From Pestalotiopsis fici W106-1 (lineage: Eukaryota > Ascomycota > Sordariomycetes > Amphisphaeriales > Sporocadaceae), in contig NW_006917092.1 of assembly GCF_000516985.1 (NCBI RefSeq), positions 3,426,619-3,490,618 of the forward strand: 64,000 nucleotides of DNA, written 5' to 3'. This document shows, piece after piece, positions 33,524 to 44,662 of this stretch. The stretch's first letter is position 1; each line of letters starts with the position of its first letter. Under the pieces are notes generated by a model. That model had not been told where the DNA came from. It saw nothing but the letters and a program-made list of their open reading frames with translations, and ran no database searches. A program made the translations under genes and the position numbers.

Positions 33524-35585
33524 ATGGCTCCTGCGCTGCCTCCGTTTGCGCCGTTTCCCGAAGCACCATGGCGGGATCATATTGTCCCAGAAGAATGGCA
33601 AGCTTGTCTCTCTCTGTGGATTTCGCTCGCCGACGCACATATTTCTTTATCCAAAAATGACTTTCAGAGCTTGTCTGTCAAGGATGAATCTCTCACCAAA
33701 TTTTTGACTGCATTCATGCGTCAGCTCGCTTCATTTGGAGTCGGTATTCTTGGGTCTTCGGAATCCGCAGCCGTGCTACTGCGGCACGTGTACATGCTCA
33801 CAACAGCACTGTTAAAGACGTCAGCACCGCCAAGCGACATACTACAATGGGAGTTTCTGTCGGACTTTAGCAGAGTGTATGGCAAGAAGAGGACATCTTC
33901 AGTATTGGGAACGGCTTTCAAGTCACACACCCTGGCCATTGAAACCTCCCTTCATGGTGTCAAGAAGTCACTTATCCTCGCCTTGGACTCTGGAATTAAA
34001 GACGACCTCCGGATACCAGAGGCCAGACTAAAGCATTTGAATCACTTGATCCATGCTTCTCCCGACGCAGCTGCCTTGTTCATGGCTGGTAGCGATTTTC
34101 TCGATGGACTCATTAGCTGCTACAAAGTCATGAACCCCCCATTGAGAAAAACGATAATCGCTACCGCCTATTTATGTCTCATTGGTCTGACAGAAGGTGA
34201 AACGCCAAAGTTCTCAGTTCTGATAGACCAGCTTTATTCCTTGAAAGCAGCTGCAGATGCTCACAAGGCCGGCCCTACCAGCGGAAACGACTCCATGGTA
34301 GCAGAGTTGGTCACAGTCACGCCACTTTTGAAACAAGTTCAACATCGCCTCGAACAGTCAGGGTCTACTGCAACAAGGATAAAATCTGTGATTACGGGCC
34401 TGGAGGGATTCAAGAAACCCGGTGGTAATGTACGGCCAAAGAGACTAGTTAAGAGAAAGATCGACAAGGGCAAAGCAGTCATGGCCTCTGAAGATGATGA
34501 AGATCTTGGTGCGCTGCGAGTACACCAGATGAGTCAAATCTCTCAAATACAGGATCTTTTCCCTGATCTCGGCTCTGCTTTCATATCGAAATTATTGGAC
34601 GAGTACCACGACGACACTGAACAGGTTGTTGCGCACCTGCTTGAGGATAACCTTCCGCCACATCTGGCGTCTGCTGACCGTACCAGAGACTTGTATGCAT
34701 TTTCAAGGAACCTTCCCCAGGTCTATCTACTAACGGTGGTACAGGTCGCCCGAGAGAACACGAAGACGGCGGAGCAGTCTGGCACCTAGGTCTACCCCGC
34801 CACAACTGCCCACTCGTCATAATGTCTTTGATGATGACGACTTGGACAACCTGACAGTGGGCGTATCTAATCTCCATTTCGGCAAGCGGGATCAGGACAA
34901 GACGGCAGATGACATTTTGAAGGATCGATCGACAGCACCTAACAAAGCGGCAATCCTCTCCGCGCTCTCGGCTTTTGATGCAGATGACGACGAACGCGAT
35001 GACACTTATGATGCAGCTGATGCTGGGTTCACAGTCAATGATGCCTTGGCTGATGATGCTGATGATCAGAAGCGGAAGGATGTGGTGGAGGAAACCTTGT
35101 TCAATGCATTCAAGTCGGATCCGAAGCTCTTCAATCGAGATTCCGACACGCGACGAAGCAATTATCGGATGAAGTTGAAGAATGACACGGGAATGACTGA
35201 TGAGGCCATTGAGGGTTGGGCCGTGATGCTTGGCCGCAATCCTTCACAGCTCAGGTCTCTCGAGGTCAAATACAGTGCGGCCAATATGTTTACTGGTCAG
35301 CAGACCGCTCTGGCCTCTACGTCTTGGAAGGCAAGTCCAGGTGGTTCCGGAGCCGAGGAGTCTGGACAGGAGTCAGGAGGCGTCAACGCCCGAGGTGGAT
35401 TCCGCGGCCGTGGGAGAGGCAGAGGACGAGGTGGTGGCCGAGGCGGCAACGTTGCAGGCCCAACGGGCGAAAAGGGCACTGAGAATGCCAGGCGCAACAA
35501 GGAAGCCAACAAATCATCCCGAGCAAATCATAACCGACGTGAGGGTCGAGCAAGGAAGATGGCAAGAGCCGGATTCCCTGGTTAG
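33524..35585 (+). CDS. CUE-domain protein like Cue3/ASCC2
   Basis: Two exons (33524-34692, 34745-35585), 669 aa. The intron has GTATGC...ACAG ends and the join reads ...RTRDL|SPERTRRRRSS in frame. A large helical N-terminal domain starts APWRDHIVPEEWQACLSLW. A CUE ubiquitin-binding domain lies at about residues 335-380 (ISQIQDLFPDLGSAFI, LLDEYHDDTEQVVAHLLEDN). The C-terminus has a conserved VFDDDDLDNL segment and ends in an RGG-type tail (GRGRGRGRGGGRGG). This is the layout of yeast Cue3 and human ASCC2, subunits of the complex that splits stalled ribosomes after ubiquitination. Housekeeping. Confidence 0.85.
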
Positions 35586-35738
35586 GCAAGCCAAGCTATA
35601 TTTGTAAGCTGTAGGGTTAAAACGTTGGCCATACTAATCACGCAATTGCCGAACCACGCCAACGATAGTTGAGAAAGATATGCACAGGTTTTTGCCATTC
35701 CAATCGTCGTCTTCGGCCCCCCTCTCGCGATCCAGTGA

Positions 35739-38554
35739 CTACATAATCCTTCTTCTCTTGGCAGATTGCTGGCTGCTGCTTCGCACCAGTGCCGCAGAGC
35801 CAGATTGTCGTTTGCCCAGACCAGCATATGGGCTATCTCCAATACCGTCTTCAAGGTCTTCGTCACGTATGTCCATGGCATAGGGGCTGGTGATTTCAAA
35901 AATGCCCGGCCTCGGAGATGGCACGTGAGGTTGGTAGAAAAAGGTGCTCATCACGGGCGCAGGTGATACTACACTTCCGAAAGAAGAATCTCTGGGTGTC
36001 GCGAGCTCGCTTATCGTCCTCAGCTCATGGTCAGCATCGCCAGAGATCTCGACAGCCGGAATCATGGACACCAGTGATTCGCGTGAGCTTCGACGAGTTG
36101 CCATGTACTCTTGAACATCAAAGCAGGGTCTACAGACTGGATAAGCCGGCCACCTTTCTGCTTCCTGGATGTTCTGCGGTAGCTGAGGTCGCGTCTGCTG
36201 GCCGCACCGCTCCTGAATGTCGTCAAATACGTCAAAGATCGGCGTGAAGAAAGCCACTCGTGGACCAGGTCCAAAGTACTTGTTGCGTCCCCAGAGCTGC
36301 CCAACGAGGGCGTTCGTGTCGCAGTCAACCACGCCGGCACCGCTGTCGCCAGCAACACCAATGCCGCCACGGATCCATGAATCCTCGTCCTCACATTCAA
36401 ACGGTTCCTCGATGAACCATTCACGGGTAGCTTTCCCTGTGCCGTTCTTGCGTCCGTCAATGTACGCGGGAATTTCGCATATCAGGCCACGCTGATAGCC
36501 AGAAGTTCGACCAGTAGCGCAGACCTCGGCTCCTGGAGCGACACTGCACATGCGTGTGATTGGCTCCTCTCGCTGTGGCGTTGCCGTGCTGGGAAATTTG
36601 CGCATCATATTTGCCTGTTGTTTCTGAGAGGATATTAAAGCCCAGTCCGTGACTACGAGGGGTGGTTCCTTGTCGCAATCTTCCCAGTATGGTTCATGAG
36701 TTATCCTTGTGGTTTTGAGGTCATATCCCGAGGTGGCAGTTAGTTGACCCAGGTGGAGATCCACTCCAGGTCCTTCGAGAGCATCATGTTTTTCCCGTAC
36801 ACACCGATCGCGGTCCTCCGGCGATGGGTGTTCCACAATCGCGCAGTGTCTCGTAAGGTCAACCTCCTCAAAGGGATGAAAGTTGGCCAACCAAAACCAA
36901 GCACCGCCTATCTTGATGCAAGGCCCCAGCGTGGCACTCGTGTCATCCCCGTCCGGAAGAGTCATTCCTATACTATCTCCCATCTGTGGGCTGACATAGC
37001 AGAACGGGTTCCGTGGTTGGCATATCTCGTCGGGCATGTCTTTACTTAGGCCCCTAGCCCAGGTAAGGCGCTCGACGGCACCCACGGAGAACACGAAACT
37101 CACCAGGCCCTTGTAATTGTCTGGAAGCAAGTCGCGCACATGCCCAGCAATGACGACCTTGCGGGCCTTTGAAATAGGTCTTGCTGTCATGATGCAGACA
37201 CGTCGAGCTTCTCGCTTTTTCCCGCGTGTTACGGTAATGACGTGGCCTGCGCCGCACCATTTTGGCATCAACTCAATCAAAAATGGAAGCACACCGTGCT
37301 CCCAGATTACTGGGAAGGGTACAGCACCGCCCGCCCTTGGCGTGCTGGCACTTATAGTACCTGGACTATCCATGGATCTTGGAGTAGCTATTATGGCATC
37401 ATCAGTCACCAGTTTGTCTTGTCAAAATCCAAGAACATGGATTCCTCACCTGTGACCCTTCTACATCTCCGCTCCACCACGGCTCTTAACTGATCACGGC
37501 ATCTCTTTTTTGACGTTGCCACTGTGAGTTCCATCTTGAGCCTCTTGTCCTCGCATTTTGGCTGTCGAGGCGGTGCAGGTGCTGTACTAGGCGCCTCCGC
37601 CGCCATGGGGGTTTGTTCAGCTGTTTCATTCAGCAAGTCACTTGACTGGTGGAGCTCCTGATCTTTGGGCGAAGTGAAAAGTTTGTGCTGCCATCTCAGG
37701 TGGACCTCGACCAGCTTCTTTACGGCGAACACCCCCTCGGTGCAGCCAAGGACGGGGCATGTCAGGAGATGAGCCGCCTTGACATGCCAGTTCAACGCTT
37801 CCCTTGTCGTGAAGGGACCGTCCTTGCAGGGGCCGTCCATACCCCAAAGGCAGATATGAGAGCCTGAAGCTGACGGCTCAATGTTTGCTACTCTAGGACG
37901 AGCACCGCCAGGTGCCTCGGTCCTATCGGATGTGGCCACAATGTCATTTTCCCATGGCCGAATGGTTCCTTCGGATGCAGCATCAGTTGGAGAAGGCAGC
38001 GTACCAGTGGTATTGCCATCGGAATCGTGTTCACAGGCCCAGGAAGCAGGTCCGCATGTAGAATTCAGTTGATGCGGTTGCACATGTGCCTGTTGTTGCT
38101 GTTGCTGCCAGTCTGTGCATATAGTGGACAAGGTCGAACTGGCCGATGAGCCTGGAGACGTCGTGGACGAGCGCGATGATATTATGCTCGGCGCCGGCAC
38201 GGAACTAGGAGGACCATACAAGTACAGGAAACCCGCGTCGTCGAATCTCTTGCCGGCATATGCCGGCATGAAACAGGGTCCGCATGAAGCGTCGGCAACG
38301 GCGGGTCGCGGCGGTGCTGACGGCCAAGGGAAAGGCGCCGACACGACGTCCAGATCCTGGAAATGGGCGGGCGCAAATACCGTCTCGGGACCAGGACAGG
38401 CGAGGGCCGTGGGATTATGGCTCGCTTGTGCCTGGAATGGAATGTCATGGGCATATATACTAGGTCCAGCCTCTGGATGAGGCCATTGTTGTCCACGCCG
38501 GTCCTTGGGCACGGCGGCCGCTGGCGGCGCCGGAGGGTTTCGGGACGGACGCAT
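35739..38554 (-). CDS. Probable C2H2 zinc-finger/serine-protease-like fusion protein
   Basis: Two frames, 37406-38554 and 35739-37409, overlap at their junction and join in phase through a 140-nt intron (donor GTGAGG at 37449, acceptor CCCAG at 37310), giving complement(37450-38554, 35739-37309), 891 aa. The N-terminal part is Pro/Ser-rich with paired zinc-finger-like Cys/His segments (CLWGMDGPC...HVKAAH, CPVLGC...HLRWQH). The C-terminal part begins VIWEHGVLPFLIELMPKW and contains GVAGDSGAGVVD, the motif around the catalytic Ser of trypsin-like proteases. The His and Asp are not clear to me. The C-terminus ends in a basic patch (SAKRRRIM). A second possible splice (GTGACT at about 37410) and two separate genes remain alternatives. 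Confidence 0.6.
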
Positions 38555-39311
38555 ACTCCCGCTTCAAGTAGCAAAGGTCCGAGTACTCCGCAAAGTTTGA
38601 TGTTACAAATCAACGTATAGTAAATAATCTCGGCGAAAGTGGAAACTATAATTTGCCAGACGTGAATCTGACACTAGCATGGTTCATTTCGAAATCAAAA
38701 CGGGGGCCCAAGTCTCGAGGAGATGCGGCGGCCTCCCCAGGCAGCAGCCAATTGATCCTGGTAAGGTGTGACAAGGTGGAGGTCCCCGACTTGCGGCGCA
38801 GCAATGTCACGAGAGCTCGTCAGTAAAATCATGTGCATAGAGCTACGGGTTATTCAAACTCGAACAATACGGCGTCCACTCACTGAGATTAAGTATTATC
38901 ATCATAGTAGCAATGCAAGCACTCGAATGACATGTTGTAGGTGGAATGGGGTATAGAACACCAACTAGGTTAGGTAGGTAAATGCCATTACCTTGAAATA
39001 GTCTCGCTCCGCAGCAGAGGGCTGAGTCACACTATAGTCCTTCTTTGAAATCGTGGATGTTCAGTTGAATCGCTGGTAATCTGGAATTGGAAATCATTCT
39101 AGGTTAAAAAGATGATCCATATCCTATAGGCATTGGCTTTTTGAGATCTTGACAATCGGACCTGTGTTAAAGTTATAATGCGCTACGTGGGATGGTACGT
39201 TGGGATGCATTAGCTACAAGCTTGGTGGCATGAAGCTATGCACAATAAAAAAAGAACCCCCACCCAGAAAGAAAAGGGTAGACAGTCTCATCGAGGCAAC
39301 TTATGACTTGA
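38555..39311. other. Intergenic region, no gene
   Basis: 757 bp, AT-rich toward the right. Only chance frames seen. Confidence 0.5.
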
Positions 39312-41613
39312 TTAGTGACTCAGCAGACCTATAAAAGTTGTGATCAGATCCGAGTCTGCACTCATGAACCTCTTGAACATATTTCGGTACCATGCACTGA
39401 TGATAGGAATCCCACAGCGACAGACTGGCATTTGCTTAAAGACATTCCCTCCCCAAGTGCCCAATCCACGTCCACCATCTGTCCATATAACAAGACGCTC
39501 GCATGTCTCGTCTTTGCTGAAGAGGTCAACCAGGTCCACCGGTTCTGGATTTCCGGTACAAAAGGGACAAGCACGCGTTCGTGCAGCATACGCACACACG
39601 ACTACGGCACTCTTCATTAGCGAAGGGATGAGTAATGGATTTAGCAAGGCGTCCTTTTTTGCCGATTCTTGTTGAACGATTCTTGCGATTTGCCCGGCGT
39701 GCCAGACTGCGACTCTGGGCGTGGTTGTACCCATCCAGGAGGAAAGATCCAGGTCGCGAGAAGTAGCTTGAACAGATACTTTAGACTCCTTCGGGGCCAG
39801 AAGGCGTTGTAGGCACATCAATGGCCGTGGAGAATATGCCCGTAGCGAGGAGGCATGATAAAGAATCAACGTCTCGGGCGACAGTACTGCATTGGGGTCA
39901 AGGCTGTTGTGTATTAGTAATTCAATGTATATTTCGAGAGCTAGACACACATCAGGGCTCGACAACATACTACTAAAGGTTAGAGAATGTTAAAATCTCA
40001 TGACAAGAAAGGGTTTGGCTAAGAGGATGCAGCGGGGCTCATCATACCTGGAGATATCTTTTGTTATTTGCCCACCAGACCGCCAAAAGACGACGACAAG
40101 TTTGAGCTATGGCTAGCTCTGAATCTAGGTTTGCAGTCGGCTGCACTGAGATGTTATTGATAAAGTCCGTTGAAATCGTCCACATATCTGACTGCATCGC
40201 GCAAAGGCCCAAGTGGAGGTCTGGAGCGTTGGGGTGTTGACCGTCTGGATATCGAAAGTCGGGGTCGATCGATCTGCGAACAAGCAGACCAAATGAGTGC
40301 TCTCGGGTTGCAGTATGCAGACCCTCATCTTGATGGGCTTGTGGACTGCTGATCAAAGGCACTGTGACCTCGGGACAGTGTAGAAATGGCGGCGTGTTGA
40401 AGAACAGGCTTATATACGAATCAATCCTCATAACCATGAATGCGAGCCTAGGCTAGTCAGTTGTGAAAGCGGAAGACATTTCATCGCGTGGTCCATACTT
40501 CTGAGCAGCTACCGCCTTTTCATCCGGTGGACCAGAGTCAGAATCTGACCACATGCTATCGGCATTGAAAATACCAGCCTGTCGACATGCACCAACCAAC
40601 ATGCAGTGGAAATTTGCTGCTGTAGTCATTGAATCGGCCTTGTCCTGGGATCCGTTAGTGACCCAGTGCCGGAGAAGGATTAGATCGGGCGTACCTACTG
40701 ATCGACAGATCGCATAGAGGATATAAAGGCAGATGATCTGCAACATTTCCAACTCCTTGCTTGACTCCTGGCCTGGGTTAATTGATACTCATGACCGCTT
40801 GAGAGAGAGAAAGGCCGTACTATAATTGCTTCAGCCACTTGATTCATGACAAGACTAACTAATTTTGAGTGGTCTTGATCCTTTGCAAGCCAGCTGGGAA
40901 CCAAGGCGATTGCGGCAATTAGCAGATCTGAAGCCACATCGTAATCAAGAAAGGGCAATACAGGCCAGCGAGGAGCGATATCTTGGAAGAACGAGTCAAA
41001 GAGCCGTTTGGTGGTAGGAGAGGCTTTCACGATATTCCCACCATTATCGAGTAGAGGATATTCTAATTGAACAGACGGCTCATTCCTCTCTCGTGTTCCA
41101 ATAGATGCATCCCGGGTATGACGAGAATCTGGCCCGTTGAGAATTTCGGGCGCCCGCGTGACGCCGCGATGAGGTGTTGTAAACGGCGAACTATTGTATG
41201 GTGATGGCCCATCACGCAGATTATGATGCTCTAGCGGCTCTGGTACAACAGCAGAGTCACTGTCATCCAAAGGCCGGGTAGCATTTTGAGAAGCCGATGA
41301 TTGTGCGGAAGGAGATGCGGCACTATTGGCTGTCGGGGGATGCTTTTGGATATGGCGTCGCAAGACGTCACTACAATCGCGTCAATGAGGTTGTGGCTGC
41401 AAGGATGTCCATTCATTCGTAGCACCGGGAATGTTCGGACTCCGTCAGAATTGATTATACATACCTGCGTGCATAAGTACGCCCACAAAGATGGCATCGG
41501 TACTGGGCCGAATCATGTGATTTGAGGTGCCGAGTTAGATGCTCTTTACGACGAAAGCGCTTCGAACAATTGGCGACTGTACAGGCAAAGCCATCGCTTG
41601 GCGATTGTTCCAT
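39312..41613 (-). CDS. C2H2 transcription factor with fungal-specific domain
   Basis: Exons read as complement(41465-41613, 40821-41370, 40513-40767, 40048-40452, 39312-about 39968). Two C2H2 fingers start the protein: C11, C16, H29, H33 and C40, C43, H56, H60, the second restored by the first splice. A Ser/Pro linker leads to an MHR region (RLFDSFFQDIAPRWPVLPFLD, LQIICLYILYAICRS, AFMVMRIDSYISLFFNTPP). Two problems remain. An in-frame TAG at 40453-40455 needs a 60-nt frame-neutral intron (40453-40512) to be removed. The junction between the last two exons does not fit any good GT-AG pair in phase. Either decay or hidden splicing. It is divergent from the NmrA-like gene, whose promoter it shares. 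Confidence 0.7.
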
Positions 41614-42315
41614 TCTCTTCGACACAGCGCTCGCTGATACAGAGCTGATTATTCGTAGTGTTGGGCGACACGGACACTGGACATCATCCCACTTGCGCAG
41701 CTTTCCAGGAAGTGAGTATGTGGGATAAAGTGAGTGGATGTGGTTTGAAATCGCCCTCCAGGGGATATAATGTAAGCAAAGTGTCTTAGCTCCACGCCAT
41801 GGATCACTGGAGGCGCCGGCTTTTGAAGTGGGATGATCCAGCGAAGCACTAACGATGCTGATTGGGGCGTCGAAACAGAGCTGGCAGGGCAATTAGGAAC
41901 AGCCGGCGATCATTAACAGCATGAAAGTGACTGCTTCAGCCCCCCGGAAGTCGCCGTGGCTTGGTTTGGTGCTTGGAAGCAAGTGGGATACGCGGTGTGT
42001 AATCCAGAGTATGTGGGATAAGTGGGACAAATGTGGGATGTCCCACTGCCATATCCCACCCGTCTCTGCTTACAACGCCGGGTGCTTGATGTGATTGCCG
42101 TCTTCCAAGCTGACATATTCACGGTATGAGCATGAACAATAATCTCTTACGATGAGGTTAATTTTTATAATGTATGGTCAGAATGTATATATATACGGGC
42201 CAATGCCGTTTCGTGTCACAATCTTGTCCACAGAACAACAATCACAAACACATCTTCCAAAATACCTACTCAATACTACACGATCATCCCGTACACAAAG
42301 CCTTAAAATATCAAA
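41614..42315. promoter_or_regulatory. Divergent promoter region with GTGGGA motif array and TATA box
   Basis: 700 bp between the C2H2 regulator and the NmrA-like gene. It holds the GTGGGA array listed separately, a 15-nt exact repeat (gagtatgtgggataa at 41714-41728 and 42007-42021), and TATATATATA at 42186-42195, about 120 bp before the NmrA start codon. Confidence 0.6.
41983..42059. promoter_or_regulatory. Cluster of GTGGGA motifs (four direct, two inverted)
   Basis: GTGGGA starts at 41983, 42013, 42022 and 42033; its complement TCCCAC starts at 42041 and 42054. The pair at 42033-42046 forms an inverted repeat with a 2-nt spacer. The density is far above chance, and a further copy lies at 41720. 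It looks like a binding array for a zinc-finger regulator, possibly the adjacent C2H2 factor. The binding protein is inferred. Confidence 0.6.
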
Positions 42316-43267
42316 ATGGTTCAAATCACCAAGGTTGCTCTAGCAGGTGTAAGTCTCGACGATCTTGAGAAAAAGAAAAAAAAAACATGCCAAACCTAAC
42401 CGCCAATAGGCTACCGGCTCCCTCGGAAGTGTCATGCTTGATGAGCTCTTGCAGGCCGGCTTTGAAGTAACAGTTCTTACACGGTCGGCGGATCAAAAAT
42501 TGCCAGGAAATGTCACAGTCAAGGCAGTCGACTATGACTCTGTGGAGTCAGTGACTGAGGCCCTCCGGGGCCAGCAGGCCGTCGTGTCCACCATCGGAGG
42601 CGCTGCCCTTGGCAAACAGCTCACCTTGGTCGAAGCTGCTGCCAATGCGGGTGTCTTGCGATTCATCCCATCCGAATTCGGCTCAAACACGCTTAACCCC
42701 AAGGTTGCACAGCTTCCAGTATTTACAGACAAGGTCGCCGTCCAGAATGCCCTCAAGAAGCAAGCGGATGCCGGGCGCTTGACATATACCTTGATCGCCA
42801 ACGGGCCCTTCTTGGACTGGGGACTGGAGCATGGCCTGATTGCCAACCCTAAAGAAAAGTCCATCACCATCTTTGACGGCGGCAACCAGGTCTTTAGCGC
42901 CACCACTCTGTCTACCATTGGCAAATCTGTTGCGAGCACACTGAGGCACCTCGAAGAGACCAAGAATCGCCCCGTGTACATTCAAGGAGCCGCTCTCACC
43001 TCGAACCAAGTCCTGAAGCTTGCTGAAAAGGCCACGGGTACCTCATGGAAGAAGACCGAGGCATCAATCGATGACCGTCTGAGCGCTGCATGGGCAGAGT
43101 TGAAGAAGGAGAAGCCTAACGAGATGATCTTTGTTCTCGGATTCATCGTGACATCAATCTGGGGCCAAGGATATGGTATGCCTTTTGAGAAGACCGATAA
43201 TGAGTTGCTCGGCATTAAGGAGACGTCCGAGGACGAGATCATTGCTCTGATTCAGAAATACGCATAA
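42316..43267 (+). CDS. NmrA-like/isoflavone-reductase-type NAD(P)-binding protein
   Basis: Two exons (42316-42348, 42410-43267), 296 aa. The intron interrupts the nucleotide-binding loop, and the splice restores LAGATGSLGSVML with the GxxGxxG motif of residues 11-17. VVSTIGGAALGKQLTLVEAA and RFIPSEFGSNT are diagnostic of the NmrA/isoflavone reductase-like (PCBER) group. Family members either reduce small aromatic substrates with NADPH or sense the redox state. The intron contains a short poly(A) run. It is divergent from a C2H2 regulator and convergent with the complex I gene, and is a plausible tailoring reductase. Confidence 0.9.
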
Positions 43268-43407
43268 GTCAACACCTAGTTGAGCCAGCCAGCATTTAAA
43301 ATTTCCAGATATAGATAATTTAACAGATTCGACATGGCCACAAGCAGGAAACTCATGAAATGACTGTTCTTGAGTTGAAACGGTAGTTGAATGCAAGTGT
43401 GTTTAGT

Positions 43408-44082
43408 CTACTTGCGATACCACATTCTGGTAACTTTAGTCCTTCTGATCTTTTTCTGCAACTGAAAAATTCCATAGAGTAGAGCCTCGGCAGTAGGAGG
43501 ACAACCTGGTACATAGATATCCACCGGAACGACGCGGTCACACCCGCGAACTACACTGTAGCTGTAGTGGTAGTAGCCACCACTATTCGCGCAGCTGCCC
43601 ATGCTTATGACCCATTTCGGGTCCGGCATTTGATCGTAGCACTGACGGAGTGCAGGCGCCATCTTGTTGGTGAGCGTACCGGCGACGATCATGACATCGG
43701 CTTGCCGCGGCGATGCACGGAATATGATGCCCAGACGATCCTGATCGTATCGCGGCATGGAAACATGCATCATCTCGAGACTACAACATGCAAGACCGAA
43801 TGACAATGGCCACATTGATCCATTGCGTGTCCAAGCCACAAGTTTGTCCAAAGATGTTCTTTTGCGCCGAAATTCTGTCAGCCCGACATATTCTGTTGTT
43901 GGAAGGGGCCATATATGTCCATTGTCTTACAAGGCATAATCCACCATACTTGTTGGCTTCAATTGTGTGGAGAGAGCCATGCTCGGAGGACTCTTGGACA
44001 ATTTTTGTTTATGGATCTCTCGGGGATTTCGCGTGTAGCTCGTGATCGTCCGGATACTTTGGCAAAAGAGTAATCGGCTCAT
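43408..44082 (-). CDS. Mitochondrial complex I 20-kDa subunit (NDUFS7/PSST/NuoB family)
   Basis: Two exons, complement(43931-44082, 43408-43858), 200 aa. The splice restores [16 protein letters not shown]. The body is unmistakable: [78 protein letters not shown]. The four ligands of iron-sulphur cluster N2 are present (C75, C76, C140, C170). The N-terminus [20 protein letters not shown] is basic and hydroxylated, as in mitochondrial presequences, but short. Several positions that are nearly invariant in the family seem changed (for example CCSL and CANSGG). This subunit lies at the quinone site. It could be the only genomic copy or a divergent second copy. Confidence 0.9.
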
Positions 44083-44662
44083 GTTACTCGGTGTACCATG
44101 TGTCGGTAGGCGGCGGACTGTACATCAACAAGCTTGTAAGTCAAATAGTCGACCTTCTCTTCATGCATGTTGCAAATGACCTACAATTCGTAGCTGGTAT
44201 ATACTTCATGGTGGGGAATTGGTTAAATATCTTCGCGGGGAAAGGATAATAATTCAAGAATGTCACAAGCAGAGCCTGTCTTGATTGACATGAAAGAACT
44301 TGCAGTCTTATACGGCGACTTTCGTGCATCGGGATATTCACACATTCTAGCCCCACTTGGATCGGAATGCTAGGGGACTTGGTAGATCTTGAAAATCGCA
44401 GGCACTGTGTTAGGCGCCTAGAGCGCGCAAATGGGACAGTGTTTAACATCTTTCAGCCCTGTACGCCAGCCAATCTATGCCCTATTTGGTTTCGTCCCCA
44501 GATTCTGGCCTCGGGAAAAACACACTCGGTCAGCTCCAGCCCATGTCATCCCTCCTAGATTCCTAACACACTTCCTTTCTACCTAGTATGCACGACAGAA
44601 GCGTAGCTGGTCTGCAGTCCGGGGATGATCCAACGACAGAAGACTACCAGGTGTGATCTCAG
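44083..44662. other. Divergent intergenic region, no gene
   Basis: 580 bp between the complex I gene and the next regulator. Contains short frames only. Confidence 0.5.

Noticed and set aside
41860..42060. GTGGGA array as a CRISPR-like or tRNA-associated repeat
   Set aside because: Spacing is irregular, units are 6-15 nt, and the position is in a divergent eukaryotic promoter.
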